Translations under genes and position numbers: made by a program | The notes under the pieces: generated by a model | The model's input: the letters and a program-made list of their open reading frames with translations, nothing else | Told to the model about the DNA's origin: nothing | Databases searched by the model: none | Part shown: piece by piece, positions 27,499 to 37,070 of the stretch | Layout of the letters: every line of letters starts with the position of its first letter | Position numbering within the stretch: position 1 is the stretch's first letter | NCBI GenBank assembly: GCA_016124525.1 | Contig: WGNO01000034.1 | Span: 1-63,843 of the forward strand | DNA: 63,843 bases | Direction of reading: 5' to 3' | DNA from: Nostoc sp. RI_552 | GTDB taxonomy: Bacteria > Cyanobacteriota > Cyanobacteriia > Cyanobacteriales > Nostocaceae

Positions 27499-27845
27499 GA
27501 CTATCTTTACCACTGATTATAGGCTATTTCACCAGATGAAGGCACCTTTGGTTTTAGTGGTGGAAGTGTGAACATTCTCGTGGTTGAGTGTTCAGCGAAA
27601 GGAAAAAATTAGTCCTTTACTAGATATACTAAGGCTTGTTTGGTAGTCGTAGCCCACTTTCTCCCAGTGACTTTTGGCAATAACTTGCTGGAAAGTTTAG
27701 CCAAAGACAAAAATACCCTGGGGTGCTGGTGCTTTATAAAAAGCCCTTTTGCAAAGCGCAATGCCGGAGTAAGTCGCTAAACCCCAGCGCGAATTAATTT
27801 CTGTTTAAGTTTCATATCATATAATTTTAACTTTTACTTTTAACC
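27499..27845. other. Spacer between hyuA and hyuB
   Basis: 347 bases with stops in all frames. GC content is above that of other spacers here in places (CCCTGGGGTGCTGGTGC at about 27715), which could be leftover from an inserted element, but no transposase motif was found. Confidence 0.5.
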
Positions 27846-29405
27846 ATGTGCATAACACACCAACCCGATCCGGTGCGCTTAGAAATATTTAAAAATCTCT
27901 ATCAGTTCATTGCCGAACAAATGGGGATTGTACTGCAAAACACAGCCGCATCAGTAAACATCAAAGAACGCTTGGATTTTTCCTGTGCTATTTTTGACAG
28001 TTCTGGATTATTAGTCGCCAATGCCCCCCATATTCCCGTACATTTAGGCTCAATGAGTGAAAGTGTCCGCAGCTTAATTAACCATCAAGGCGACACTATT
28101 CAACCAGGAAATGTATACCTATCCAACAATCCCTATAACGGAGGAACTCACCTCCCCGATGTCACAGCAATTACCCCCGTCTTTCTAGAAGACAACAATT
28201 CATCTTCCACGCCCCTGTTTTACGTTGCTGCCCGTGGACACCAAGCTGATATCGGTGGCATAACCCCCGGTTCCATGCCTCCCCACAGTACCACAATAGA
28301 AGAAGAAGGCATTTTATTTGATAATTTCCTCTTAGTTAAACAAGGAAAATTTCAGGAAAATCAAGTCAAAGAACTACTCACAAATCATCCCTATCCAGCA
28401 CGCAATCCTCAGCAAAACATTGCAGACTTTAAAGCCCAAATTGCCGCCAATGAACGAGGGGTACAAGAACTGCGAAAAATGGTTGCTCAATACGGCATTG
28501 ACACAGTACAAACTTATATGAAATTTGTCCAAGACAATGCCGAAGAATCAGTGAGACGATCCATAAATTTACTCAAAAATGGCTCATTTAGTTATCCCAT
28601 GGATAATGGTGCAAAAATTCAAGTTACTGTCACAATTGACAGAGACAATCGCAGCGCTACCATTGATTTTACTGGCACATCTCCACAAATAAATAACAAC
28701 TTTAATGCTCCTAAAGCCGTCACTCAAGCAGCAGTTTTATACGTCTTCCGGACTTTAGTCGAGGATAATATTCCCCTCAATGCTGGGTGTCTTAAACCTT
28801 TAGAAATAATTATTCCCCTGGGCAGTTTACTCAATCCAACTTATCCAGCCGCAGTAGTAGCTGGTAATGTTGAAACTTCCCAAACCATCGTTGATGCTTT
28901 ATACGGTGCTTTAGGTATAATGGCTGGTTCTCAGGGGACAATGAATAACTTGACTTTTGGTAATCTAGATTATCAATATTATGAAACTATCTGCGGTGGT
29001 TCTGGAGCAGGAGCTAACTTTGATGGTACTGACGCAGTACATACCCACATGACTAACTCCCGCTTAACTGATCCAGAAGTTTTAGAAACGCGTTATCCTG
29101 TGTTAGTAGAAAGTTTTAGTCTGCGTCCCCATAGCGGTGGTAAAGGTAAACATTCCGGTGGTAATGGCGTAATACGCCGCATCCGGTTTTTAGAACCCAT
29201 GACAGCAAATATTATTTCTAGCCATCGCCTAGTACCTCCTTTTGCTTTAAACGGAGGTGAACCGGGAAAGGTAGGACACAACCGGATAGAACATCACGAT
29301 GGTACTCAAGAGAATTTACCCAGTAGCGCTACAGTACAAATGCAGCCAGGAGATGTTTTTGTCATTGAAACCCCAGGGGGAGGAGGATTTGGTCGTAATT
29401 CCTAA
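27846..29405 (+). CDS. hyuB: Hydantoinase/5-oxoprolinase family, B subunit
   Basis: A 519-residue HyuB-type protein. Typical blocks are ERLDFSCAIFDSSG, IPVHLGSMSESV, YLSNNPYNGGTHLPDVT, HQADIGGITPGSMPP, RNPQQNIADFKAQIAAN, and GGGGFGRN at the C-terminus. It pairs with HyuA to hydrolyse a cyclic amide with ATP. The ATG at 27846 gives a normal N-terminus (DPVRLEIFKNLYQFIAEQMG). The same order A-B and strand suggest co-expression, although the long spacer may require a second promoter. In many organisms A and B are one polypeptide of about 1,200-1,300 residues. Confidence 0.9.
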   Translation: MCITHQPDPVRLEIFKNLYQFIAEQMGIVLQNTAASVNIKERLDFSCAIFDSSGLLVANAPHIPVHLGSMSESVRSLINHQGDTIQPGNVYLSNNPYNGGTHLPDVTAITPVFLEDNNSSSTPLFYVAARGHQADIGGITPGSMPPHSTTIEEEGILFDNFLLVKQGKFQENQVKELLTNHPYPARNPQQNIADFKAQIAANERGVQELRKMVAQYGIDTVQTYMKFVQDNAEESVRRSINLLKNGSFSYPMDNGAKIQVTVTIDRDNRSATIDFTGTSPQINNNFNAPKAVTQAAVLYVFRTLVEDNIPLNAGCLKPLEIIIPLGSLLNPTYPAAVVAGNVETSQTIVDALYGALGIMAGSQGTMNNLTFGNLDYQYYETICGGSGAGANFDGTDAVHTHMTNSRLTDPEVLETRYPVLVESFSLRPHSGGKGKHSGGNGVIRRIRFLEPMTANIISSHRLVPPFALNGGEPGKVGHNRIEHHDGTQENLPSSATVQMQPGDVFVIETPGGGGFGRNS

Positions 29406-29418
29406 TGCCTTTTTTAGA

Positions 29419-29443
29419 GGAGAGAGAGAAGCTCTCTCTCTCC
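29419..29443. repeat. Inverted repeat after hyuB
   Basis: GGAGAGAGAGA (29419-29429) and TCTCTCTCTCC (29433-29443) form an 11-bp stem with a 3-base loop. No T-run follows on the plus strand, so terminator function is uncertain. Confidence 0.5.
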
Positions 29444-29609
29444 CTCGCTAACGTAATTTTATCATTGATGAACCATGGATGAGGCTGGTTAAAAAACAGA
29501 CCGCTGTCTTTGTGGATATCCGTATCCACAAATTTCTCATTGGTAGACAGTCATCCACTGTGACTACAATCCAGCCCAGCAAATATTGTCAAATCCTAAA
29601 ACTAGGCGA

Positions 29610-30095
29610 CTAACCTCCAGAAATTTGCCCTTGCTGCCCTTGTCCTGACAAGTTAATGGTGACAACTCTTGTCTTTTCTTCTTCTGCTTTAGGCATGGTG
29701 AGACATAAAACACCATTTCTAAATTCAGCTTGTACTTTATCGTTTTGAATTCGAGACGGCAGAGGAATGACTCTTTGAAATCTGCCATAACGAAATTCTG
29801 AACGGCGCATACCTCTTGTTTCTTGTTCCCTAATTTCAGATTTACGCTCACCACTTACAGAAACCGTATCCGCGGCAACTTTGACATCTAAGTTTTGAGG
29901 GTCAATACCGGGAATATCCATCCACAGCCTGACATCATCAGAAGTTTCTTCAATTTCAGCAGGGGGTACAAGTGTCAGTCTATCGCTTATGATGTCGCCA
30001 GTTTCCGTTGGGCTTGCTATTTGATCAAGTAGACGATTCATCTGGCGTTGGATGGTTTCTATTTCTCTAAAAGGTTCCCAGCGACTTAATACCAT
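29610..30095 (-). CDS. Small heat shock protein, Hsp20 family
   Basis: About 161 residues from the ATG at 30095, chosen because GGAGGTAAC lies 4 bases upstream; the frame extends five residues further without such a site. The alpha-crystallin domain runs from about residue 45 to 145 (DVRLWMDIPGIDPQNLDVKV, SGERKSEIREQ, PLPSRIQ, FRNGVLCLTMPKAEE). It binds unfolding proteins and, in cyanobacteria, membranes. The N-terminal MVLSRWEPFREIE is the usual cyanobacterial/bacterial class A opening. Heat control is expected, but no CIRCE-like repeat (TTAGCACTC-N9-GAGTGCTAA) was seen nearby. A hdeD remnant lies upstream. Confidence 0.93.
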   Translation of the reverse strand: MVLSRWEPFREIETIQRQMNRLLDQIASPTETGDIISDRLTLVPPAEIEETSDDVRLWMDIPGIDPQNLDVKVAADTVSVSGERKSEIREQETRGMRRSEFRYGRFQRVIPLPSRIQNDKVQAEFRNGVLCLTMPKAEEEKTRVVTINLSGQGQQGQISGG

Positions 30096-30126
30096 GATTG
30101 TTACCTCCAATTAATTGATTAGGTAT

Positions 30127-30258
30127 TTAAAAAATTCTGCGTTCACTTGCCCAACCACATAGGCGAAAAGCCAAAATTAATAGTAAGACACCAAAAATAA
30201 TGGCGTAGGCTCCAATAATCCACACATAGGATAAACACCAGAACCACTCACCTGCTCT
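30127..30258 (-). pseudogene. Remnant of an HdeD-family (DUF308) membrane protein
   Basis: The minus-strand frame GEWFWCLSYVWIIGAYAIIF continuing GVLLLILAFRL and ending CGWASERRIF matches the last membrane helices of HdeD-type proteins, where VWLIGAYAIIFG is typical. An in-frame stop lies at about 30264, and the upstream five-sixths of the gene is missing. HdeD genes often neighbour stress genes, fitting the Hsp20 gene next door. Confidence 0.6.
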
Positions 30259-30345
30259 CTTCCCCCCTTACCACCACCTGGTTTTTTCTCTTTCCTGATT
30301 TATTTCAGTCATGGCTATATCTCCTTTGTGTGGTCTGTGTCATCT

Positions 30346-31692
30346 CTAAAGTCCAGAGGGGAAAGTCTCTGGTGCATCACGCATTTCCCAGGTGGGAACG
30401 CGGTCTAGAGGTTGCACTCCCTTGGTATCATCCATGTGAATCACCGCGTCAAATTGTTCGGGGAGACAAGCATAGAAGTAGTGACTGATACGCTCAGTTT
30501 CCGGTCGGTAAATTACACCAATTGCCCTTTCTAACCGTGGCTGCCGTAGACCCACAATTGCCCGATTCTCATCCCGGAGATTAAGTAAAAACTGCGGTCG
30601 TTCCGTTTCATGGAATAAGGCTTCGTAACTTCCAGGTAGGGCAGAACGAACTTGTTTTAGTTGAGCCGTTTCCCCCCAGTTAGAAACTGCGGTAACGGTA
30701 CCCGTATAGGTGGTAAAGCCGATATTTACAGCATCATTGCCATAGCGTTCTTTTAGTAATTGACCAACATTCACCTCACCCACTGACCCCATATCAGTGG
30801 CTCGTGCGTCACCCAAATGAGAGTTGTGTTCCCAAACCACAACTTTGGTTTGTTGACCTTGTTGATCTAAATGTGCAACCAGCTCATCCAAGGTTTCTGC
30901 CATATGCTGATCGCGTATATTCCAAGAAGACACTCGCCCTTGAAACATGGAACGGTAGTAATGCTCGGCATTTTTCACTAGTCGAGCGTTCTGCTCGGCA
31001 TAAAAGAACTCATCAGCTTTAACTCGCCCATCTTGTTGTACGTATTCGGCATTCCGGCGTTGTAGTTCTTGCAATTGATTAATTACCTCTTGCTCACAGG
31101 ATTTGGTAATGCCAAAACTGCTAGCATATCCATAGCCTTGGGCATCTTCGCCAAAATGCTCCAAGCAAGAATAGCGATAACGGGCGCGTTGGGCTGCTTC
31201 GGAGTCAACTTGATTTAGGTAGTCGAGAACTGCTGCTATGGAGGCATACATGCTATAAAGGTCTAACCCATAAAAGCCAGCCTTAGTAGCATTTTCCGGT
31301 AGGCTATCATTATATTCCCGTAACCAATTGATAAAATTGAGGACATCTGTATTCCGCCACATCCATAGGGGAAAGCGTTGGAAATTTAAGAGTGCTTCTG
31401 ATGGTGTAGGGTCATGATTAATACCCATTACGTACCGATTTACTCGGTAGGCATCAGGCCAATCGGCTTCCACCGCCACTGCTGTAAACCCTTTTTCTTG
31501 AATTAGCCGCTTGGTAATCTCAGCCCGTTGCTCATAGAATTCATGAGTACCGTGGGAGGCTTCCCCAATCAAGACGAAACGCGCATTGCCGATTAAATCT
31601 ATCAATGGGTCATAGTCTTGATCTGCCCCTGTTAATTGGTGTGCATAGCCGCGCACTGCAGCGACTATGTTGGTGATAGTTGCGTCAAGCAT
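30346..31692 (-). CDS. Erythromycin esterase-like protein
   Basis: About 448 residues from the ATG at 31692 (MLDATITNIVAAVRG); a TTG 57 bases upstream opens a longer frame. The EreA-like core shows LIGEASHGTHEFYEQRAEIT with the catalytic His/Glu region, then FTAVAVEADWPDAYRVNRYV and VVWEHNSHLGDARATDMG. Ere enzymes open macrolide lactones, but environmental members such as this, often beside stress genes, have unknown substrates. A resistance role should not be assumed. The C-terminal FYACLPEQFDAVIHMDDTKG agrees with the family. It is upstream of hdeD/hsp20 remnants on the same strand. Confidence 0.85.
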   Translation of the reverse strand: MLDATITNIVAAVRGYAHQLTGADQDYDPLIDLIGNARFVLIGEASHGTHEFYEQRAEITKRLIQEKGFTAVAVEADWPDAYRVNRYVMGINHDPTPSEALLNFQRFPLWMWRNTDVLNFINWLREYNDSLPENATKAGFYGLDLYSMYASIAAVLDYLNQVDSEAAQRARYRYSCLEHFGEDAQGYGYASSFGITKSCEQEVINQLQELQRRNAEYVQQDGRVKADEFFYAEQNARLVKNAEHYYRSMFQGRVSSWNIRDQHMAETLDELVAHLDQQGQQTKVVVWEHNSHLGDARATDMGSVGEVNVGQLLKERYGNDAVNIGFTTYTGTVTAVSNWGETAQLKQVRSALPGSYEALFHETERPQFLLNLRDENRAIVGLRQPRLERAIGVIYRPETERISHYFYACLPEQFDAVIHMDDTKGVQPLDRVPTWEMRDAPETFPSGL

Positions 31693-31930
31693 AGGAATTA
31701 ATGATGAAGAAATACCCCCATGGGTTCTAAATTCTGTATCACCGCGCAAGTTAAGTTCGATACGGTTTCACGCCTGTTAGATTTGGGATCTTACTAAATT
31801 CAGCTTAAAAATCTCAACCTCTGATTCCATCTGGCTAAGGTTGCATGATACTAAAAGTGTGAATATCCCTATAGGAAGAGCTACTTTAACTGTTTCACAT
31901 CTTGTTGATGGTCTTGATAAATTGGGGATA

Positions 31931-32650
31931 ATGACCACTCAGTTTAGCAATCAAATCAATTCAATGCCTGATCAAGTTTGGTTATCCCAGTTGCAACAAC
32001 ACCGAGCGATCGCAGTCATCCGCGCCTCAGATATAAAGTTGGCTCAAAAAATGGCAATGGCTGTACTATCTGGGGGAATGCACCTCATTGAAATTACCTG
32101 GAATAGCCATCGCCCTGGGGAATTAATCACTCAACTACGCGCAGAATTACCAGACTGTATGATTGGTACAGGTACCCTGTTCAATGTCCAACAACTACAA
32201 GATGCCATCGCTTGTGGAGCGCAATTTCTCTTCACACCCCACGTTGACACAGCGATGATTGAAGCCGCACTGGCAAAAGATGTCCCCATTATACCCGGTG
32301 CCATGACCCCTACAGAAATTGTTACCGCTTGGACTCAGGGTGCTAGCTCTGTAAAAGTGTTTCCGGTACAGGCAGTGGGAGGAGCTAATTATATTAAGAG
32401 TTTACAAGGTCCACTCGGTGAGATTCCTTTGATTCCTACTGGGGGGGTGACTCTGGAAAATGCCCAAGACTTTATCACAGCCGGGGCAATGGCTGTTGGG
32501 TTGAGTGGTCAATTATTTCCTGCAAAACTTGTTAGGGAAGGAAATTGGCAAGCCATCGCCTCCCAAGCCAATACACTAATTCAGGGATTAAAAAACCAAA
32601 AATACAGACATTTGCAGAATTTCGCCGGGAAAATTCCCAAAACAATTTAA
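31931..32650 (+). CDS. eda: KDPG/KHG aldolase (2-dehydro-3-deoxy-phosphogluconate aldolase)
   Basis: About 239 residues from the ATG at 31931 (MTTQFSNQIN); the frame opens 30 residues earlier, but family members start near here and total about 210. Catalytic residues are visible: Glu in LIEITWNS, the Schiff-base Lys in SSVKVFPVQAVGG, with GTGTLFN and IPTGGVTLENA for phosphate binding. It splits KDPG into pyruvate and glyceraldehyde-3-phosphate, the last step of the Entner-Doudoroff pathway known in cyanobacteria. The tail after LIQGLKN is an extra ~18 polar residues. Stands alone. Confidence 0.9.
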   Translation: MTTQFSNQINSMPDQVWLSQLQQHRAIAVIRASDIKLAQKMAMAVLSGGMHLIEITWNSHRPGELITQLRAELPDCMIGTGTLFNVQQLQDAIACGAQFLFTPHVDTAMIEAALAKDVPIIPGAMTPTEIVTAWTQGASSVKVFPVQAVGGANYIKSLQGPLGEIPLIPTGGVTLENAQDFITAGAMAVGLSGQLFPAKLVREGNWQAIASQANTLIQGLKNQKYRHLQNFAGKIPKTI

Positions 32651-32715
32651 CTACCCCCGGAAAAAATAGAATAAGTAAGGGTGCAAGTTCTTGCACTCCT
32701 ACAAATAACTTTTCA

Positions 32716-32733
32716 CTGTTGACTGTTGACTGT
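32716..32733. repeat. Short tandem heptanucleotide repeat (TGACTGT type)
   Basis: CTGTTGACTGTTGACTGT is a heptamer repeat of the STRR class known from heterocystous cyanobacteria. The same heptamer recurs at 63716-63737. Just upstream, GTGCAAGTTCTTGCAC (about 32680-32696) is a separate small palindrome. Confidence 0.8.
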
Positions 32734-32767
32734 TCCCTTTTCCTTTGAGCGCATAAAATTAACGGTA

Positions 32768-33322
32768 TTAATGTGGTTTGTAAAGAGAGTCACTCAACTG
32801 AGTATCGGTATAATTAGGAACCCATCCCTCTACTGTTGTAAAATAGCGTATTGCTTTACAGTGCAATGATGCTGTAGGACTACACCAATGCTCTACACCT
32901 GCGGAAATGTGTATATACTCTTGGGACTGAAGTAACAGATGTATCTGACCATTATCGGGTTTCACAAAACTAAAAATCATTTCTCCTGCCAGTATGTAAA
33001 GGGCTTCAGGAGCATTATGATTATGGTAACGGCTGTAAGTAGCGATTAAGTTTTCAAGATTAGGCAAACCTGGATGCAAGTTTAGCAAATCACACCACAA
33101 ATAGCCATTTTGCTGTTGGATCAATTCAAAAACACTATTGTGTAATCCTATTATATGCTGTTTCTCCGAATCAATTAAAACCTCTTGTTCTAGGAGATGG
33201 GGAAAGAGCAATGATGTTCCTGGGTCATAGTGTTTGATGTGGATGCTAAGGGCTGCAAGTTCTTGCACTATCTCATTTAAATCCCTATTGATGGTGCCGT
33301 CGTCTAGTAATAAGGTGGCCAT
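32768..33322 (-). CDS. Acireductone dioxygenase-like cupin
   Basis: About 184 residues from the ATG at 33322 (a TTG lies 6 bases upstream). The cupin metal site HNHNAPE (HxHxxxE, near residue 98) and a later His in ISAGVEHWCSP reproduce the acireductone dioxygenase ligand set, and IRYFTTVEGWVPNYTD matches that family's end. Acireductone dioxygenase (MtnD) acts in the methionine salvage pathway, where the metal decides between on- and off-pathway products. Length fits (about 180). It has no other salvage gene near it, so function as true MtnD is likely but not proven. Confidence 0.75.
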   Translation of the reverse strand: MATLLLDDGTINRDLNEIVQELAALSIHIKHYDPGTSLLFPHLLEQEVLIDSEKQHIIGLHNSVFELIQQQNGYLWCDLLNLHPGLPNLENLIATYSRYHNHNAPEALYILAGEMIFSFVKPDNGQIHLLLQSQEYIHISAGVEHWCSPTASLHCKAIRYFTTVEGWVPNYTDTQLSDSLYKPH

Positions 33323-33539
33323 AACCAAGATACTAATTAACTACTGGGAATTCAGAAAATTATACTTCACTTTCACGATAAGCCATAATCCCGATAGACA
33401 TACCGGAGATTTGCTTTGATGATATTCTACCCCGTGTAGTCCGGCGATTTAAATATCGGCAGAAACTTCTCAACAAATTGACCCTCAATAGATACCATCA
33501 GGGGCTAATCTAGTACAAAAGAACTAAGAGGGTTGTGGA

Positions 33540-34979
33540 ATGTCTGACTTAATTTTGTTTTGGCATCGTCGTGATTTACGTATTTCTGATAATACAGGAC
33601 TAGATGCGGCCAGAAAGCGGAGTGCAAAAGTAGTGGGAGTATTTTGCCTTGACCCTGACATTCTAGAACGAGATGATGTAGCCCCGGCAAGAGTAACATA
33701 CATGATCGGCTGTTTAGATGCACTCAAACACCGATATACTCAAGTGGGGAGTCAATTGTTAATACTGCGTGGCAATCCTGTACAAACCATACCAGCTTTA
33801 GCAAAAGCTTTAAATGCTAAAGCAGTATTTTGGAATTGGGATGTAGAACCCTATGCCCAAACACGCGATCGCCTAGTGATTGATGCCCTCAAAGAAAAAG
33901 GCATTGAGTTTTTGCACCAAAGTTGGGATCAGATTCTCCACTCACCAAAGGAAATTCACACAAGTAGTCAAAGTCCTTACACTGTATATAGCCCATTCTG
34001 GAAAAATTGGAGCAGCAAAGCCAAGGCGAAACCATTAGCAACTCTGGAAAATGCCACAGGATTAACAGAGAACGAACAAGAAATTGCCAAACAAGCAGGA
34101 GTAATTCAATTACCCTCAGCCAAAGACTTAGGATTTATTTGGCATAGGGAATTAATTATTTCACCAGGAGAAACCGCAGCACAAGGGAAACTAGAGGAAT
34201 TTATTGCACAGAACATCACTGAATACAAAGAACAGCGTAACTTCCCATCTGTTGATGGTACATCAAGATTAAGTGCAGCTTTGAAATTTGGAGTTATTGG
34301 TATTCGTACCGTGTGGCAAGCTACCTTAGAGGCCCAAGAACATAGCCGCAGCGAAGAAGCACAAGGAAGTATCCGCACATGGCAACAGGAATTAGCCTGG
34401 CGGGAGTTTTATCAACACGCCATGTATCACTTTCCGCAATTAGCCCAAGGAGCATACCGGGACAGCTTCAAAAACTTTCCTTGGCAAAATAACCCAAAAC
34501 ATTTTCAGGCTTGGTGCGAAGGAAAAACTGGCTATCCCATTGTCGATGCCGCAATGGGCCAACTAAATGAAACTGGTTGGATGCACAACCGTTGTCGAAT
34601 GATTGTAGCTAGTTTTTTAACTAAAGATTTAATCATCAATCCCCAATGGGGAGAAAAATATTTTATGCAGAAACTAATTGACGGTGATTTATCCGCCAAT
34701 AATGGCGGCTGGCAATGGAGTGCCTCTAGCGGCATGGACCCGAAGCCGTTAAGGATTTTCAACCCAGCTAGTCAAGCACAAAAATTTGATGCCGAGGGGG
34801 AATATATTCGCCAATGGGTATCAAAACTGCGCTCTGTAGATACAGAGTATTTAGTGACTGGTAAAATTTCCTCATTAGAACGCCACCGTCTTAGCTATCC
34901 TCAGCCAATTGTAGACCATAAAGTCCAACAAGCTTTATTTAAAACACTCTATCAACAGCAAAAAGAAATCACGATGTAA
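33540..34979 (+). CDS. phr: Deoxyribodipyrimidine photolyase (class I, CPD type)
   Basis: A 479-residue flavoprotein that repairs UV-induced cyclobutane pyrimidine dimers using blue light. The N-terminal alpha/beta antenna domain begins [18 protein letters not shown], and the helical FAD domain contains [33 protein letters not shown] and the highly conserved [20 protein letters not shown] then RIFNP. Length and order match the Synechococcus-type enzyme with a deazaflavin antenna (from memory). ATG at 33540 follows AGAGGGTTGTGGA. It stands alone, divergent from the cupin gene. Cryptochrome is unlikely given the intact substrate residues. Confidence 0.95.
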   Translation: MSDLILFWHRRDLRISDNTGLDAARKRSAKVVGVFCLDPDILERDDVAPARVTYMIGCLDALKHRYTQVGSQLLILRGNPVQTIPALAKALNAKAVFWNWDVEPYAQTRDRLVIDALKEKGIEFLHQSWDQILHSPKEIHTSSQSPYTVYSPFWKNWSSKAKAKPLATLENATGLTENEQEIAKQAGVIQLPSAKDLGFIWHRELIISPGETAAQGKLEEFIAQNITEYKEQRNFPSVDGTSRLSAALKFGVIGIRTVWQATLEAQEHSRSEEAQGSIRTWQQELAWREFYQHAMYHFPQLAQGAYRDSFKNFPWQNNPKHFQAWCEGKTGYPIVDAAMGQLNETGWMHNRCRMIVASFLTKDLIINPQWGEKYFMQKLIDGDLSANNGGWQWSASSGMDPKPLRIFNPASQAQKFDAEGEYIRQWVSKLRSVDTEYLVTGKISSLERHRLSYPQPIVDHKVQQALFKTLYQQQKEITM

Positions 34980-35208
34980 TATAAATTCTCTTTGCACTAA
35001 ATCTTAAGCAAGTTCATTGTATCCTCCGTGACATGCCTGTTCTGATTAAAAATTCAAGTAATTTAACAAAGATAAGAGACTAAGTGCAGTTTAATAGTGA
35101 ATTAGTGTATTTGCCCCGAGTAGTCAACAAAAATAAGTGTCACAGTAAGTGCATAAATCCATTATTTACGAATAATGATTTAAGTATCTACCGATACGAT
35201 TATGGCTT

Positions 35209-36813
35209 ATGTCATTGCTAGTTGACCGCTCTTCCAAAATTTTACTCGGGCTACCATCTTCCCATCCTAAACTCCTAGAAGGGTTGGACATATGGCTGCA
35301 GTTAGGTTTGATATCCGATAGTCTAGTCAGGCAGGTATGCCAACAGTTTCTCGTCTGTCCAGTGCAATTTGAACCGGAAAGATTGATCATCTCCGAGCCT
35401 CTACAACCTTTACCCCTAGCAGCTGTAGCACCGAGTATTCGCATAAAAACCCCAAAAAAACCTCCCCAACCCAACCTTGCCCCTTGGATTTTCCAGTCCC
35501 TGGGGGCACAATTGAGAGTCCACTGGCTACTGTCATTGGGTTTATTTCTAGTTCTGGTATCCTCTGGCGTTCTGGCTGCGAGTCATTGGGAACGGTTTCC
35601 CGCCTCTGGGCAGTATGGGGTATTGTTCGCTTATACATTGAGCTTCTGGGGGCTCGGCTTTTGGGCTAGCAAGCAAAATAATCTCAAGTCAACAGCTCGA
35701 ACATTTCTAATTTTTACCCTCTTGTTAGTACCGATGAACTTTTGGGTAATGGATAGCTTCGAGTTGTGGGAAAATTATGGTGGTCGGTTAACAATGGCCA
35801 TGGCCTGCCCTGCCCTCACATTGATCACATCTGCACTGTGCAAAAATCCGGTTGTATTTGCCAATATAACAACAGCCAAATCACAGCTAGTAAATATCCT
35901 AACGTTAAGTTGTTTGCATTGGGGTTGGCAAGTACATCACTTTCCTGTAATTGCCATTTACTTAGGAACCCTAGCAACAACTATCACTACTATTAATCTC
36001 AATCGTTACCAACAGCAGCCCCCAATTACTTCAGTTAATCAAAGCCAGCAGCCGGGAAAACTGGGGATGAGTTTATTCGCTGCCGTCATTGTGTATGGAT
36101 TGGCATTACTATTAGTACGAGCAATTTTTGTTACTCGAGTAGATGTCACTCAGTTAGGTTTAGCCATTGGGATTTGCGGTTGGCTGGCAACTTGGCTGGC
36201 ACAATACAGACATCCTTCATTTCCCTTATTTCCCTGGCAAACCCTGGGCAGCATCTTACTATTCCTTGGCTGGCTAATAACAGTAGTAAATCAACCTGGA
36301 CAAGCAATAGTTGTCAGTGGATTCGCTGTGTGGTACCTGGGTAATCGTTTAAAAAGATATACTTTAGCAGTTGACTTGGCGGTATTGTTTGCCATTGACT
36401 TACAGATAATTTGGCTGACTTGGCGATTAGTACCGTTTGCATTACAGGAAAAGGTGATCGCGATTGGCGTTAAACTCACAAATGCGGAAAATGAACCTTG
36501 GGCGTTATTGAGTGTAGCTTTATTTCCTTTTTTAATTTTCATGGTGGCAATAACTGAGAAGATAAATTACGCCCGCTATCGAAAATTAGCTCAATACGGG
36601 CAACTGCTAACTTTCTTATTTGGTGGTTTTTTAACCGCAATTGCTGCTATCAATCCCACATTGCGATCGCTCAATCTCCTGTTTTCTACCCTCGTTCTCG
36701 TAGCCATTACCAATCGCCGTTCTTTTGCCTCTATTCCTTTGATATATCTAACTCATATCATTGGGTTGCTGACACTTTGTTCTACTATTAATTGGCTGCT
36801 ATATAAAAGCTAA
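35209..36813 (+). CDS. Polytopic membrane protein of unknown function, probably truncated
   Basis: A 534-residue protein with a soluble N-terminal ~105 residues (LLEGLDIWLQLGLISDSLVRQVCQ, then Pro-rich APSIRIKTPKKPPQP) and about a dozen hydrophobic segments, the last ending GLLTLCSTINWLLYKS. I recall very large cyanobacterial membrane proteins (over 1,000 residues) with this N-terminal pattern, some annotated DUF2157-like, and this copy stops just before a tnpB remnant 20 bases away. That suggests 3' loss, but it remains inference. No catalytic motif is visible. ATG at 35209. Confidence 0.6.
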   Translation: MSLLVDRSSKILLGLPSSHPKLLEGLDIWLQLGLISDSLVRQVCQQFLVCPVQFEPERLIISEPLQPLPLAAVAPSIRIKTPKKPPQPNLAPWIFQSLGAQLRVHWLLSLGLFLVLVSSGVLAASHWERFPASGQYGVLFAYTLSFWGLGFWASKQNNLKSTARTFLIFTLLLVPMNFWVMDSFELWENYGGRLTMAMACPALTLITSALCKNPVVFANITTAKSQLVNILTLSCLHWGWQVHHFPVIAIYLGTLATTITTINLNRYQQQPPITSVNQSQQPGKLGMSLFAAVIVYGLALLLVRAIFVTRVDVTQLGLAIGICGWLATWLAQYRHPSFPLFPWQTLGSILLFLGWLITVVNQPGQAIVVSGFAVWYLGNRLKRYTLAVDLAVLFAIDLQIIWLTWRLVPFALQEKVIAIGVKLTNAENEPWALLSVALFPFLIFMVAITEKINYARYRKLAQYGQLLTFLFGGFLTAIAAINPTLRSLNLLFSTLVLVAITNRRSFASIPLIYLTHIIGLLTLCSTINWLLYKS

Positions 36814-36834
36814 ACAACTCTAGACATTTATTTG

Positions 36835-37021
36835 TCACTTCAATGGGAGCATGGGAGAGGTCATCTCTCAGTAAGCTTTCACGCTTTAGCCAAACCCTAT
36901 AAGTTAATCGCCGCATTAAGATCCCTATCCATGGAATGTCCACAGCTTCCACAGTTATACATTCTTTCCTGTGGTGGCATATTTTGAATATGACCAGAAT
37001 TTAAACAAGTTTTTACTTGAC
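36835..37021 (-). pseudogene. Remnant of TnpB C-terminus (IS200/IS605 group)
   Basis: The minus strand reads VKTCLNSGHIQNMPPQERM then YNCGSCGHSMDRDLNAAINL, a stop, GLAKA, a stop and further stops. This is the TnpB zinc ribbon; the first CxxC has become CxxS while the second is intact. It is the same element type as the remnant at 13071-13211, in the opposite orientation. It separates the truncated membrane protein from the epimerase gene. Confidence 0.88.
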
Positions 37022-37070
37022 CCAAACTATGGATCTGCAACTATTATCTCGCAACACTGAGTGCTGTTGA

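Noticed and set aside
27499..27845. Frameshift joining hyuA and hyuB in one 5-oxoprolinase gene
   Set aside because: Both genes have natural starts and ends, and the spacer has many stops in all frames, so one indel cannot join them.
30346..31692. Macrolide resistance gene
   Set aside because: The Ere-like family is broad and the substrate of this branch is unknown; context is stress genes, not a resistance island.
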